Shown in pieces: positions 6,832-14,038 of a stretch of 14,038 bases of DNA. The notes under the pieces were generated by a model. That model was not told where the DNA came from. It made no database searches and was given only the letters and a program-made list of their open reading frames with translations. This DNA comes from Fimousia sp045616445 (GTDB lineage: Bacteria; Bacillota; Clostridia; Lachnospirales; Lachnospiraceae). The translations under genes were made by a program, and so were the position numbers. The first letter of the stretch is position 1. The number at the start of each line of letters is the position of its first letter. The stretch covers positions 1 through 14,038 of the forward strand of contig JAZLGR010000006.1 in the NCBI GenBank assembly GCA_045616445.1, in the 5' to 3' direction.

Positions 6832-6865
6832 AAAAACCAGACAGCTTTTTAGATGTCTGGTTTTT
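6832..6865. terminator. Bidirectional terminator between phoU and murF
   Basis: AAAAACCAGACA (6832-6843) pairs with TGTCTGGTTTTT (6854-6865), with a 10-nt loop. T-rich sequence follows on the plus strand, and on the minus strand the A-run of 6823-6836 gives a T tract. It can therefore end both the pst operon and the converging murE-murF operon, whose stop codon lies just right of it at 6869. Confidence 0.88.
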
Positions 6866-6868
6866 GTT

Positions 6869-8224
6869 TTACAGCTGATTTGCAACCTGCTTTAATTTCA
6901 TTCCATTCGAACCTTTTAACAGTACGGCATCGCCTTCTCTTACAAAGTCCTTTAATGCAGCAGTCAGTTCTTCGTTATTCTCAAATTTATGAATTGCAAT
7001 GGCTTTATTGCCTTCTCTTACGGCAGCAAGTGCGTGATCGATCATCTCGCCGACTGCAAATACATCGGTAATAGAAGTTCCAACGATATATTCGCCGACT
7101 TCTCGGTGGTAAGCTGGGGAGTTTGGTCCGAGTTCCAGCATATCAGCGATGACTGCGATTTTCTTGTTTTTATCAGCCATGCCGTCTAAGATGCTTAACG
7201 CTGCTTTCATGGAGTCTGGACTTGCGTTATAAGTATCGTCGATGATGGTATATCCATTGCTTTCGCGGATGTCCTGACGCTGTCCTTTAAAATCGGATAA
7301 CTGTTCGCTTGCCACGGATACCGGAATGCCAAAGTGGGCACCAACACCGATAGCAGCAAGGGCGTTTAGTACCATATGATTCCCAAGGGAGTTTAATACT
7401 ACCGGATATTCCTTGCCATCCATCAAACAGGTAAATTCTGTCTGTCCGCTGATTTCCTTGACATCAACGGCACGGATGTCGCAGTTTTCGCCAAAACCGT
7501 AAAACTTGAATGGATGATTAAGAAGCTCGCCTGCATGGGCAGCTAACATATCATTATCACCATTGACAAATAAAAGTCCGCCTTCTTTTAAGCCCTTCTG
7601 GATATCTAATTTTTCTGCGCAGATATTCTCGCGGGTCTTTAACATCTCGATGTGGGCCACACCAACATTGGTAACGACAGCTACATTGGGCTGAGCGATA
7701 TTGGTTAAGATGGTAATCTGGCCACGTTCGCTCATGCCAAGCTCTAATACAGCGATTTCATCGGAGTAGCTCATCTTATCGATGGTAAGAGGCACTCCAA
7801 TCTGGCTGTTCTGATTGCCGCTTGTTTCAAATGCCTTGAATTTGCCTTTTAATACGCAGGTGATCATCTCACGGGTGGTTGTCTTTCCAACGGAACCGGT
7901 TACAGCAACAATTGGAAGGTCCATCTTATTGCGGTACCAGATTGCAAGATCCTGCATGGCTTTTACTGTATCAGGAACCTTGATGACTGGCTGATCTGCT
8001 TCGTAGGAGTCGTGCTCCATGGTAAGGGAAGCAGCGCCTGCTGCAAGGGTTCCATCCATAAATTTATGTGCATCCACCCGTTCCCCGATGATTGGCACGA
8101 ACAGGGAAGTGTCGTCTGCCTGACGGGAGTCGATGCAGAAATGTGTAATGACTTTATCTTCACTGCCGCAGAGGAGTTCACCTCCGGTTGCGACGAGGAT
8201 GTCTTTGATTGTAATATTTTCCAT
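6869..8224 (-). CDS. murF: UDP-MurNAc-tripeptide--D-Ala-D-Ala ligase MurF
   Basis: MurF adds the D-Ala-D-Ala dipeptide to UDP-MurNAc-tripeptide in the cytoplasm, using ATP, to complete the peptidoglycan precursor. The 451-aa protein has an N-terminal UDP-sugar-binding domain (residues 1 to about 100, with IDSRQ), the ATP-binding loop TGSVGKTTT (109-117), the central ligase domain with the SGNQNSQIGVPLT stretch, and a C-terminal domain containing DDTYNASPDSM, ending in KGSNGMKLKQV as in other MurF proteins. It follows murE with a single base between stop and start, so the two are cotranscribed and probably translationally coupled. AAGGA lies about 11 nt before the start. Confidence 0.93.
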   Translation of the reverse strand: MENITIKDILVATGGELLCGSEDKVITHFCIDSRQADDTSLFVPIIGERVDAHKFMDGTLAAGAASLTMEHDSYEADQPVIKVPDTVKAMQDLAIWYRNKMDLPIVAVTGSVGKTTTREMITCVLKGKFKAFETSGNQNSQIGVPLTIDKMSYSDEIAVLELGMSERGQITILTNIAQPNVAVVTNVGVAHIEMLKTRENICAEKLDIQKGLKEGGLLFVNGDNDMLAAHAGELLNHPFKFYGFGENCDIRAVDVKEISGQTEFTCLMDGKEYPVVLNSLGNHMVLNALAAIGVGAHFGIPVSVASEQLSDFKGQRQDIRESNGYTIIDDTYNASPDSMKAALSILDGMADKNKKIAVIADMLELGPNSPAYHREVGEYIVGTSITDVFAVGEMIDHALAAVREGNKAIAIHKFENNEELTAALKDFVREGDAVLLKGSNGMKLKQVANQL

Positions 8225-8225
8225 A

Positions 8226-9695
8226 TTAGATCATTCCTTTTTCTTTTGCATATTCTTCGATGACCTGACGTTCGCTGTAGAAACGCTTGGAACCTAATTC
8301 ATCGATATATTCTTCATGACCTTTGCCAAGTAAAGCGATGATATCGCCCTTCTGTGCGTTGTCGATTGCATAATGGATGGCATCGGTACGGTCTTCGATT
8401 TCCACGAATTTGCCATCTGTTTTTGCAAGACCGATCTTAATGTCTGCTAAGATGTCACCAATTGCTTCCATACGGTTGTTATCTGCTGTGATGATGGAAA
8501 GGTCAGCCATCTTACCGGAGGTTTCACCCATTTCATAACGACGAAGTCTGGAACGGTTACCGCCGCAGCCGAATAAGGAGATGAGGCGTCCAGGATTGTA
8601 TTCACGAAGGGTTTCAAGGATGCTTTCCATACTCATGGCATTGTGTGCGTAGTCGATTAAGATGGTGAAATCTTTGGAGATTGGCACGATTTCAACACGG
8701 CCCTTAACTTTAATTACCTTAAGAGCAGCCTGCATATCTTCCACAGGAACACCGAGAGCATTACTGATGGATAAAGCAACCAATGCATTGTATACACTGA
8801 ATTTACCAGGGATGTTGACGATCATTGGTCCGTTGATGTCGCCGCTTAAGTCAAACTTGATACCAAGCTCTCCATCCTGTGCAAATAATTCGTCGTTGGA
8901 TGCACGTAAGTCAGCACCTTCTGCGAAACCGAAGGTTTTTACTTCACATGTGTGGCCGGTTAACATCTGGTCAAAGTTCTTGTCATCTGCATTGAAGAAT
9001 CCAACCTTACATCTCTGGAATAAGAGGGATTTATAATATAAGTATTCTTCAAAGGAGCTGTGTTCGTTTGGTCCGATGTGGTCTGGAGAAAGGTTGGTGA
9101 ATACACCATAATCAAAGTCAAATCCATCCACACGGTTCATCATAAGACCCTGGGAGGAAACTTCCATCACCATGTATTCGCAGCCTGCTTTTACCATCTC
9201 ACTCATCAGATACTGTACTTCATAGGATTCTGGGGTGGTATTGTTGGTTTTATACTGTTTGCCATCCACAACAGCACCGATGGTACCGATGACGCCAACC
9301 TTCTTGCCGGCATGCTTTAAGATAGCTTCTACCATATAAGTAGTTGTTGTCTTACCCTTTGTACCGGTCAAGCCGATGGTGGTAAGCTTCTCAGCCGGAT
9401 AATCAAAATGTGCTGCCGCAAGGAATGCCAGTGCCTGTCTTGCGGATTCCACCTTAACAACAGTCACATCTCCTTCGACTTCCACATCCTTTTCCACGAT
9501 GATCACAGAAGCGCCTTTTGCCACTGCATCCGGGATGAACTTGTGGGCATCCACGGTTGTTCCGCTGATGCAAAGGAATGCACAGTCGTCGATTACCTTT
9601 CTGGAGTCATAAATGATGTCACAGACATCTGTATCTAAACTTCCTTTTACAAGTGTATAAGGGATTTTTGCCAGTAATTCACTTAATTTTTTCAT
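8226..9695 (-). CDS. murE: UDP-MurNAc-tripeptide synthetase MurE
   Basis: MurE adds the third amino acid (usually meso-diaminopimelate in Clostridia) to UDP-MurNAc-L-Ala-D-Glu. The 489-aa protein has the Mur ligase order: N-terminal UDP-binding domain with DSRKV (about 30-34), ATP loop TGTKGKTTT (110-118), a middle domain with NLSPDHIGPNEHSSFEEY (201-218), DYAH (348-351), FGCGGNR (375-381), and the GKGHE motif (457-461). At 405-408 it reads DNNR where the diaminopimelate-contacting motif is normally DNPR; Arg408 is kept but proline is replaced by asparagine. This fits a diaminopimelate-adding or divergent clostridial MurE. The start ATG has GAGG (minus strand, 9707-9704) 8 nt upstream and a promoter about 40 nt upstream. 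It is first in a murE-murF pair away from other division genes. Confidence 0.9.
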   Translation of the reverse strand: MKKLSELLAKIPYTLVKGSLDTDVCDIIYDSRKVIDDCAFLCISGTTVDAHKFIPDAVAKGASVIIVEKDVEVEGDVTVVKVESARQALAFLAAAHFDYPAEKLTTIGLTGTKGKTTTTYMVEAILKHAGKKVGVIGTIGAVVDGKQYKTNNTTPESYEVQYLMSEMVKAGCEYMVMEVSSQGLMMNRVDGFDFDYGVFTNLSPDHIGPNEHSSFEEYLYYKSLLFQRCKVGFFNADDKNFDQMLTGHTCEVKTFGFAEGADLRASNDELFAQDGELGIKFDLSGDINGPMIVNIPGKFSVYNALVALSISNALGVPVEDMQAALKVIKVKGRVEIVPISKDFTILIDYAHNAMSMESILETLREYNPGRLISLFGCGGNRSRLRRYEMGETSGKMADLSIITADNNRMEAIGDILADIKIGLAKTDGKFVEIEDRTDAIHYAIDNAQKGDIIALLGKGHEEYIDELGSKRFYSERQVIEEYAKEKGMI

Positions 9696-9733
9696 AAAAT
9701 GTACCTCGCATAAATTTAGTCTTAGTCAAGTTT

Positions 9734-9762
9734 ATATTACCCCCTTTGGGGTCAAATATCAA
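9734..9762 (-). promoter_or_regulatory. Promoter of murE-murF
   Basis: On the minus strand, -35 TTGATA (9762-9757), a 17-nt spacer, and -10 TAATAT (9739-9734) give a good sigma-A match. Transcription would start near 9727, about 32 nt before the murE ATG. The spacer contains CCCCAAAGGGG, a small palindrome. Confidence 0.7.
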
Positions 9763-9795
9763 TCGGTAAAAACATTTCCTTTCAATAAAAAACTA

Positions 9796-9804
9796 TGCTA
9801 AAAT
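9796..9804 (+). promoter_or_regulatory. Extended -10 promoter of the membrane/TPR-like gene
   Basis: TGCTAAAAT (9796-9804) is an extended -10 (TGn plus TAAAAT, one mismatch from TATAAT). The -35 is poor. It sits about 40 nt before the chosen start, in the divergent region shared with the murE promoter (9696-9844), which otherwise holds no gene. Confidence 0.5.
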
Positions 9805-9844
9805 ATGATTGACTATGGGTGAAAATAGAAAGGTGAAACGAAAC

Positions 9845-10654
9845 ATGAAAACATATCAGAAAATCTTACTGGTCATCGGAACAGTTGCCGCAATCTTCTT
9901 TATCCTGAAAGGGATTCCGATGCTGTCAGAGATGGTGAAAGCCGCAACAGGATACGACTTCAGTATCTTTATGTACCTTGGTGTTGTATTGATCTTATTT
10001 ATCATCGGCCGCGTATCCGGTGGTGGAGAGTACAACAAGTTAAATAAGCAGCTGCGCGAATTAGACCGTGAACTGCTCAACAATCATCGCTTTGATTATT
10101 ATATTGCACAGCAGAAGCGTCTTTATAAAGAAACAAAGGATGAAAAATACCGTGGAATTATCATGACCAACATTGCGACCGCATATCGCCATGATGGAAA
10201 GTATGACCGTTCCAACAATACCATTGAAAAGATCAAATTATCCGCATTGAGTGAAGAACAGCAGGTAACTGTATTTAATATGCAGTTCTTAAATTATATG
10301 AATATGAACCAGCTTGACACTGCAAAGGTTGTTTTTGATGCCCACAAGGAGTTATTTGACAAGTATGAAAAGAACAAAGAGTATCACAACCATTACCTGT
10401 TAAGCAGATTAAATTATGAGCTTGCAACCGCTGCCAAGGATCCGGAAAAAATCGCAAAGATCCGCCAGGAATTTGATACCATCAAGATTCCTGATAAGGC
10501 ATATCAGAAGGCAGTCAGCTATCGACTGTTTTTGGGCAAGCTTTTAATTGCAGAAGGAAGAGGAAAGGAAGGCAAGGATAACCTTCGTAATTTACAGAAG
10601 GATTTCTTAATGCCTGGCGTGAAGAGAGAGATTGCCAGAACACTCCATTCATAG
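9845..10654 (+). CDS. Membrane protein with TPR-like repeats, function unknown
   Basis: The 269-aa protein starts with a basic MKTYQK followed by two hydrophobic helices (about 5-24 and 41-57), so it is membrane-anchored with a large soluble domain of about 210 residues. That domain is helical and TPR-like: units near 103-131 (RGIIMTNIATAYRHDGKYDR) and 141-172 (an FNMQFLNYMN segment, then a KVVFDAHKELF helix). The ATG at 9845 is chosen over an in-frame TTG at 9809 because AAAGGTG (9829-9835) lies 9 nt upstream. The next gene follows after 42 nt. I do not recognise a characterised family; TPR-like repeats suggest a protein-binding role, for example in envelope assembly, but this is inference. 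Confidence 0.75.
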   Translation: MKTYQKILLVIGTVAAIFFILKGIPMLSEMVKAATGYDFSIFMYLGVVLILFIIGRVSGGGEYNKLNKQLRELDRELLNNHRFDYYIAQQKRLYKETKDEKYRGIIMTNIATAYRHDGKYDRSNNTIEKIKLSALSEEQQVTVFNMQFLNYMNMNQLDTAKVVFDAHKELFDKYEKNKEYHNHYLLSRLNYELATAAKDPEKIAKIRQEFDTIKIPDKAYQKAVSYRLFLGKLLIAEGRGKEGKDNLRNLQKDFLMPGVKREIARTLHS

Positions 10655-10696
10655 CAGAAACATCGGCAAAGGCAAGAGCAAAGGGGGAATCGGATT

Positions 10697-11869
10697 ATGC
10701 CAGAATATTTTAAATTTTGTCCGAAATGTGGACGTGTATTAAACCGCGACTGGTGTACCTATTGTGAACCTGAAAAAGAAGAAGCTTACCGTAAGGAACA
10801 GCTGAAGAGATACCGTATTCAGGGCGATTACGTCTCTGACACGGGCATTGACCATGATATTCATGGTGGAATCGGCGGTCTTTTAGGCAGAATCGGAGAT
10901 ATCTTTCAACGTGAAAGTGTTCATGAAAAGTCTGTCAACTCCGGAGAGTTTGTGGACTCTGTGTTAAGAGAACAGAAAAAAGCCGATAAAAAACTGAAGA
11001 AGATGGAACATGAACCAAGACAGCGGGTTTCAAGACAAAAAACTCGCAATCAGAAGAAACCAAGACGACTGCGGGCTGGCCTGATCGTCATGATTATCGG
11101 TATTTTGTGGGGGATTCTTCCACTTCTGTTAACCCTGTTTCTGACAGTGGTTGAGGAGCAGAATATCAAGCTGCCCCAGGAGATCGTGCACATGATTGAG
11201 CGGGCTGAAGAGATTCTCGACGATGATAATGATCAGACGACAATCTACAAAGAAGGGTTCGATGATGTTAGAAATATCATAGACCGTGATGAATATGAAG
11301 AACATATGGAAGTGGAGGATTACGCACTTCCATTTGACATGGAATATGATGGAGACGACTGGGAAAAGGATGGAGAATCCTTCTCTGCATATATGGAGTA
11401 TGCCCAGTTTGTGGAAACCAATACAGGAATCAATACATATAAGGGCGCAGCGAAATTATTAGATCTGGAGCAAAGACTTGCCAAAAAGAAAGTAGATGCT
11501 TATGCTGGCAATAAGCAGGCTGTTGATTATTCTTTTGAGCAGTATCTGACTTATTTTGATGATGGATATTCCTGCGTTGTCCTTGAAGAGAGAGAATCAG
11601 ATCATGGCTCCACATATAAATCTTATCTGATTGATAATACCTCTTTGGATCTGGTGGATCTGAATACGAAAATTGATGTAAATGATTATAGAAGTGATAT
11701 CATCAATGATGCAATCGACTATATGGATGAAGAGGAAGCGAACAAGGTCATGGATCAACGCAAGTGGATCTTTGTTGTGGACAAAGATGGAGAAATCCAT
11801 GTGGGGCTTCCATATAGCGGAAATATCTGCAACGTTGCGCTTGGCATCAATATTGCAGATATCAACTAA
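10697..11869 (+). CDS. Zinc-ribbon, single-pass membrane protein, function unknown
   Basis: The 390-aa protein begins with a compact zinc ribbon, FCPKCG then WCTYC (Cys8, Cys11, Cys20, Cys23), as seen in many Clostridia membrane proteins with zinc-ribbon heads. A charged linker rich in Lys/Arg follows (93-124, KKADKKLKKMEHEPRQR), then one membrane helix at about 127-152 and an acidic extracytoplasmic domain of about 240 residues (DDDNDQ, DRDEYEEHMEVED). The positive-inside rule places the zinc ribbon in the cytoplasm. AAGGGGG (10681-10687) lies 9 nt before the ATG. Its upstream neighbour is another membrane protein of unknown role, and the two may act together. The function is unknown. Confidence 0.75.
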   Translation: MPEYFKFCPKCGRVLNRDWCTYCEPEKEEAYRKEQLKRYRIQGDYVSDTGIDHDIHGGIGGLLGRIGDIFQRESVHEKSVNSGEFVDSVLREQKKADKKLKKMEHEPRQRVSRQKTRNQKKPRRLRAGLIVMIIGILWGILPLLLTLFLTVVEEQNIKLPQEIVHMIERAEEILDDDNDQTTIYKEGFDDVRNIIDRDEYEEHMEVEDYALPFDMEYDGDDWEKDGESFSAYMEYAQFVETNTGINTYKGAAKLLDLEQRLAKKKVDAYAGNKQAVDYSFEQYLTYFDDGYSCVVLEERESDHGSTYKSYLIDNTSLDLVDLNTKIDVNDYRSDIINDAIDYMDEEEANKVMDQRKWIFVVDKDGEIHVGLPYSGNICNVALGINIADIN

Positions 11870-11900
11870 TTGCTACTTAACCGAAATGGATTCCGGAAGG

Positions 11901-11946
11901 ATCGTAAACTGAAGAATTATAAAGCGAAGAATTATCAAATCGTAAA
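11901..11946 (+). repeat. Nested short direct repeats before dnaE
   Basis: GAAGAATTAT occurs at 11911-11920 and 11926-11935, and ATCGTAAA occurs at 11901-11908 and 11939-11946, giving a nested direct-repeat pair within the 92-nt gap before dnaE. No clear promoter or terminator was seen in this gap (11870-11961). Confidence 0.4.
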
Positions 11947-11961
11947 GAAAGGAGACCGTGC

Positions 11962-14038
11962 ATGAGCTTTACACATTTGCATCTGCACACCCAGTACAGC
12001 TTGCTGGATGGATCAAGTAAAATTAAAGAACTGGCCAAACGCGTGAAAGAGCTTGGCATGGATTCCGTGGCAATCACAGACCATGGCGTTATGTTTGGTG
12101 TCATTGATTTCTACAAGGCCTGCAAAGCCGAAGGAATCAAGCCAATCATCGGCTGTGAGGTATATGTAACCGGTGGCTCCCGCCATGTGCGCGAGAGTGG
12201 CTATTATCATCTGGTCCTTCTGGCTGAGAATGATACCGGTTATCACAATTTAATGAAAATTGTCTCTCGTGGCTTTACCGAAGGCTTTTATTACAAACCA
12301 CGAGTGGATTATGAAGTATTAGAACGCTACAGCGAAGGCATCATTGCTTCTTCTGCATGTTTGGCAGGGGAGGTTGCAGTGGCACTTCGCCATGACGACT
12401 ATGAAAAAGCCAAGGCAGCAGCATATCATCTTCAGGATATCTTCGGAAAGGGCAATTTCTTCCTGGAATTACAGGATCATGGTATGCGGGAACAGACCAT
12501 TGTCAACACCGGCATCTTAAAGCTTTCCAAGGATACCGGCATTCCGATGATTGCGACCAACGACTGCCACTATATATTGGAAGAGGATGCGGAGGCCCAT
12601 GATATTCTCCTTTGTATCCAGACCGGAAAGAAGCTTTCCGATGAAGACCGCATGCGTTATGAAGGCGGTCAGTACTATGTGAAATCAGAAGAAGAGATGA
12701 GACGTCTCTTCCCATATGCCCAGGAGGCACTTGATAATACCCATAAGATTGCAGAAAGATGCAATGTGGAGATTGAATTCGGGGTACAGAAGGTACCACG
12801 TTTCGATATTCCTGCGGGGTATAGGGATGCATTTGACTACTTAAGCAGTCTGTGCCAGGAGGGGTTGGTGAGAAGATATGGCGCCAATCCGCCAAAAGAG
12901 CTTCAGGAGCGACTGGAGTTCGAATTAAATACGATCAAGAACATGGGGTATGTGGATTACTTCCTCATCGTGTGGGATTTTATCCGATATGCCCGTGACC
13001 ATGGCATTGCCGTTGGGCCTGGACGAGGTTCTGCAGCGGGAAGTATCGTATCCTACTGTCTGGCAATTACCAACATTGACCCAATCCGTTTTCAGCTTCT
13101 GTTCGAGCGTTTCTTAAATCCGGAACGAGTATCCATGCCCGATATCGACGTGGACTTCTGTTTCGAACGCCGTCAGGAAGTCATCGACTATGTTGTTGAA
13201 AAGTATGGAAAGGAACAGGTTGTTCAGATCGTCACATTCGGTACCATGGCAGCCCGCATGGTCATTCGAGATGTCGGGCGTGTCCTTGACATTCCATATG
13301 CCAAGGTGGATTCCATCGCAAAACTGATACCGAATGAACTGAATATTACCATTGAGAAGGGATTAAAGAACTCCAAGGATCTGCGTGATGCCTACGAATC
13401 CGACTCAGAAACCAGATATCTTCTTGATATGTCCATGCGCTTAGAGGGTCTTCCAAGACATTCCTCCATGCATGCAGCGGGTGTCGTAATCGGCCAGAGA
13501 GCTCTGGATGAATATGTTCCTTTATCCCGTGCATCAGAAGATGCCATCACAACCCAGTTTACCATGACAACCATTGAAGAACTGGGCCTGTTAAAGATGG
13601 ACTTTTTGGGACTTCGTACCCTGACCGTGATTCAGGATGCAGTCCGCCTGATTAAGAAGAATACCGGAAGGGACATTGATATCGACCATCTCGATATGGA
13701 TGACTCCAAGGTCTATGATATGATCGGTGCCGGCCGATGTGAAGGTGTGTTCCAGCTTGAAAGTGCCGGAATGAAGAGCTTTATGAAAGAACTTCGTCCA
13801 AAGAGCATGGAGGATGTAATAGCGGGAATAGCATTGTACCGACCCGGACCGATGGATTTTATCCCTAAATATATTGGTGGAAAAAATGCAAACGGCGAAG
13901 TGGCATATGAGACTGATTTGTTAAAACCTATACTGGAACCAACATATGGCTGTATAGTATATCAGGAACAGGTTATGCAGATAGTCCGTGAACTCGGCGG
14001 ATATACTCTTGGAAGATCGGATTTGGTTCGAAGAGCCA
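11962..14038 (+). CDS. dnaE: DNA polymerase III alpha subunit DnaE (N-terminal 692 codons; cut by window end)
   Basis: This DNA polymerase III alpha subunit of DnaE type begins MSFTHLHLHTQYSLLDG and runs without a stop to the end of the window; the C-terminal part (OB and beta-clamp-binding regions) is beyond it. The N-terminal PHP domain keeps candidate metal ligands H7, H9, D16, H41, E66, H83, C133, D201 and H203. The polymerase domain shows GPGRGSAAGS and the catalytic motif PDIDVDF (D394, D396). In Firmicutes with PolC, DnaE usually acts in primer extension and lesion bypass; PolC is not visible here. The start ATG has AAAGGAG (11948-11954) 7 nt upstream. It probably has its own promoter, but none was recognised. 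Confidence 0.94.
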   Translation, partial: MSFTHLHLHTQYSLLDGSSKIKELAKRVKELGMDSVAITDHGVMFGVIDFYKACKAEGIKPIIGCEVYVTGGSRHVRESGYYHLVLLAENDTGYHNLMKIVSRGFTEGFYYKPRVDYEVLERYSEGIIASSACLAGEVAVALRHDDYEKAKAAAYHLQDIFGKGNFFLELQDHGMREQTIVNTGILKLSKDTGIPMIATNDCHYILEEDAEAHDILLCIQTGKKLSDEDRMRYEGGQYYVKSEEEMRRLFPYAQEALDNTHKIAERCNVEIEFGVQKVPRFDIPAGYRDAFDYLSSLCQEGLVRRYGANPPKELQERLEFELNTIKNMGYVDYFLIVWDFIRYARDHGIAVGPGRGSAAGSIVSYCLAITNIDPIRFQLLFERFLNPERVSMPDIDVDFCFERRQEVIDYVVEKYGKEQVVQIVTFGTMAARMVIRDVGRVLDIPYAKVDSIAKLIPNELNITIEKGLKNSKDLRDAYESDSETRYLLDMSMRLEGLPRHSSMHAAGVVIGQRALDEYVPLSRASEDAITTQFTMTTIEELGLLKMDFLGLRTLTVIQDAVRLIKKNTGRDIDIDHLDMDDSKVYDMIGAGRCEGVFQLESAGMKSFMKELRPKSMEDVIAGIALYRPGPMDFIPKYIGGKNANGEVAYETDLLKPILEPTYGCIVYQEQVMQIVRELGGYTLGRSDLVRRA

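Noticed and set aside
9740..9751. CCCCC-TTT-GGGG as a terminator in the murE intergenic region
   Set aside because: The stem is only 4 bp, there is no T tract, and it lies within the promoter spacer of murE.
9809..9844. Longer start (TTG at 9809) for the membrane/TPR-like gene
   Set aside because: It would lie at or before the expected transcription start of the extended -10 promoter and has no ribosome site; ATG 9845 has one at the right spacing.
12503..12895. 130-aa open frame on the minus strand inside dnaE
   Set aside because: It is a shadow of dnaE: no ribosome site, no recognisable domain, and codons fit the opposite strand's coding frame.
1..14038. CRISPR array, tRNA or rRNA
   Set aside because: No regularly spaced repeats and no tRNA- or rRNA-like sequence were seen by reading; short repeats found are two-copy only.

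Overview
The window looks like chromosomal DNA of a low-GC Gram-positive gut-type bacterium of the Clostridia, most like Lachnospiraceae. The evidence is AGGAGG-type ribosome sites before most genes, a Pst phosphate operon ending in phoU, Clostridia-style MurE and MurF, and a DnaE-type DNA polymerase III alpha subunit. The genus cannot be fixed from sequence reading alone.

Left part (1 to about 2650), accessory and visibly AT-richer. The minus strand starts with the N-terminus of an IS91-like transposase that runs off the left edge. Two hairpins follow, one of them a good plus-strand terminator. Next is a three-gene plus-strand operon: a 124-aa peptide with a leader-like start (MKKAYVKPE...), a radical SAM/SPASM enzyme, and an HPr-kinase-like ATP-binding protein whose start lies inside the radical SAM gene. 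Its promoter has a perfect TATAAT, and a 12-bp palindrome overlaps the -35 region. A strong terminator at 2602-2652 closes the unit. This is best read as a small peptide-modification (RiPP-like) cassette. It is the most unusual part of the window; its product is unknown.

Middle part (2650-6870), housekeeping: pstS-pstC-pstA-pstB-phoU, a complete high-affinity phosphate ABC importer with its regulator. The genes are tightly spaced or overlapping, and the operon ends in a terminator that can work in both directions.

The minus strand then carries murE-murF (9695 down to 6869), two successive cytoplasmic peptidoglycan-precursor ligases, one base apart and driven by a recognisable promoter in the divergent intergenic region 9696-9844. 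MurE has DNNR where the usual meso-diaminopimelate motif is DNPR.

Right part (9845-14038), plus strand: a two-helix membrane protein with TPR-like repeats, a zinc-ribbon membrane protein of unknown function, and the first 692 codons of dnaE, cut by the window edge. No tRNA, rRNA or CRISPR array was seen.
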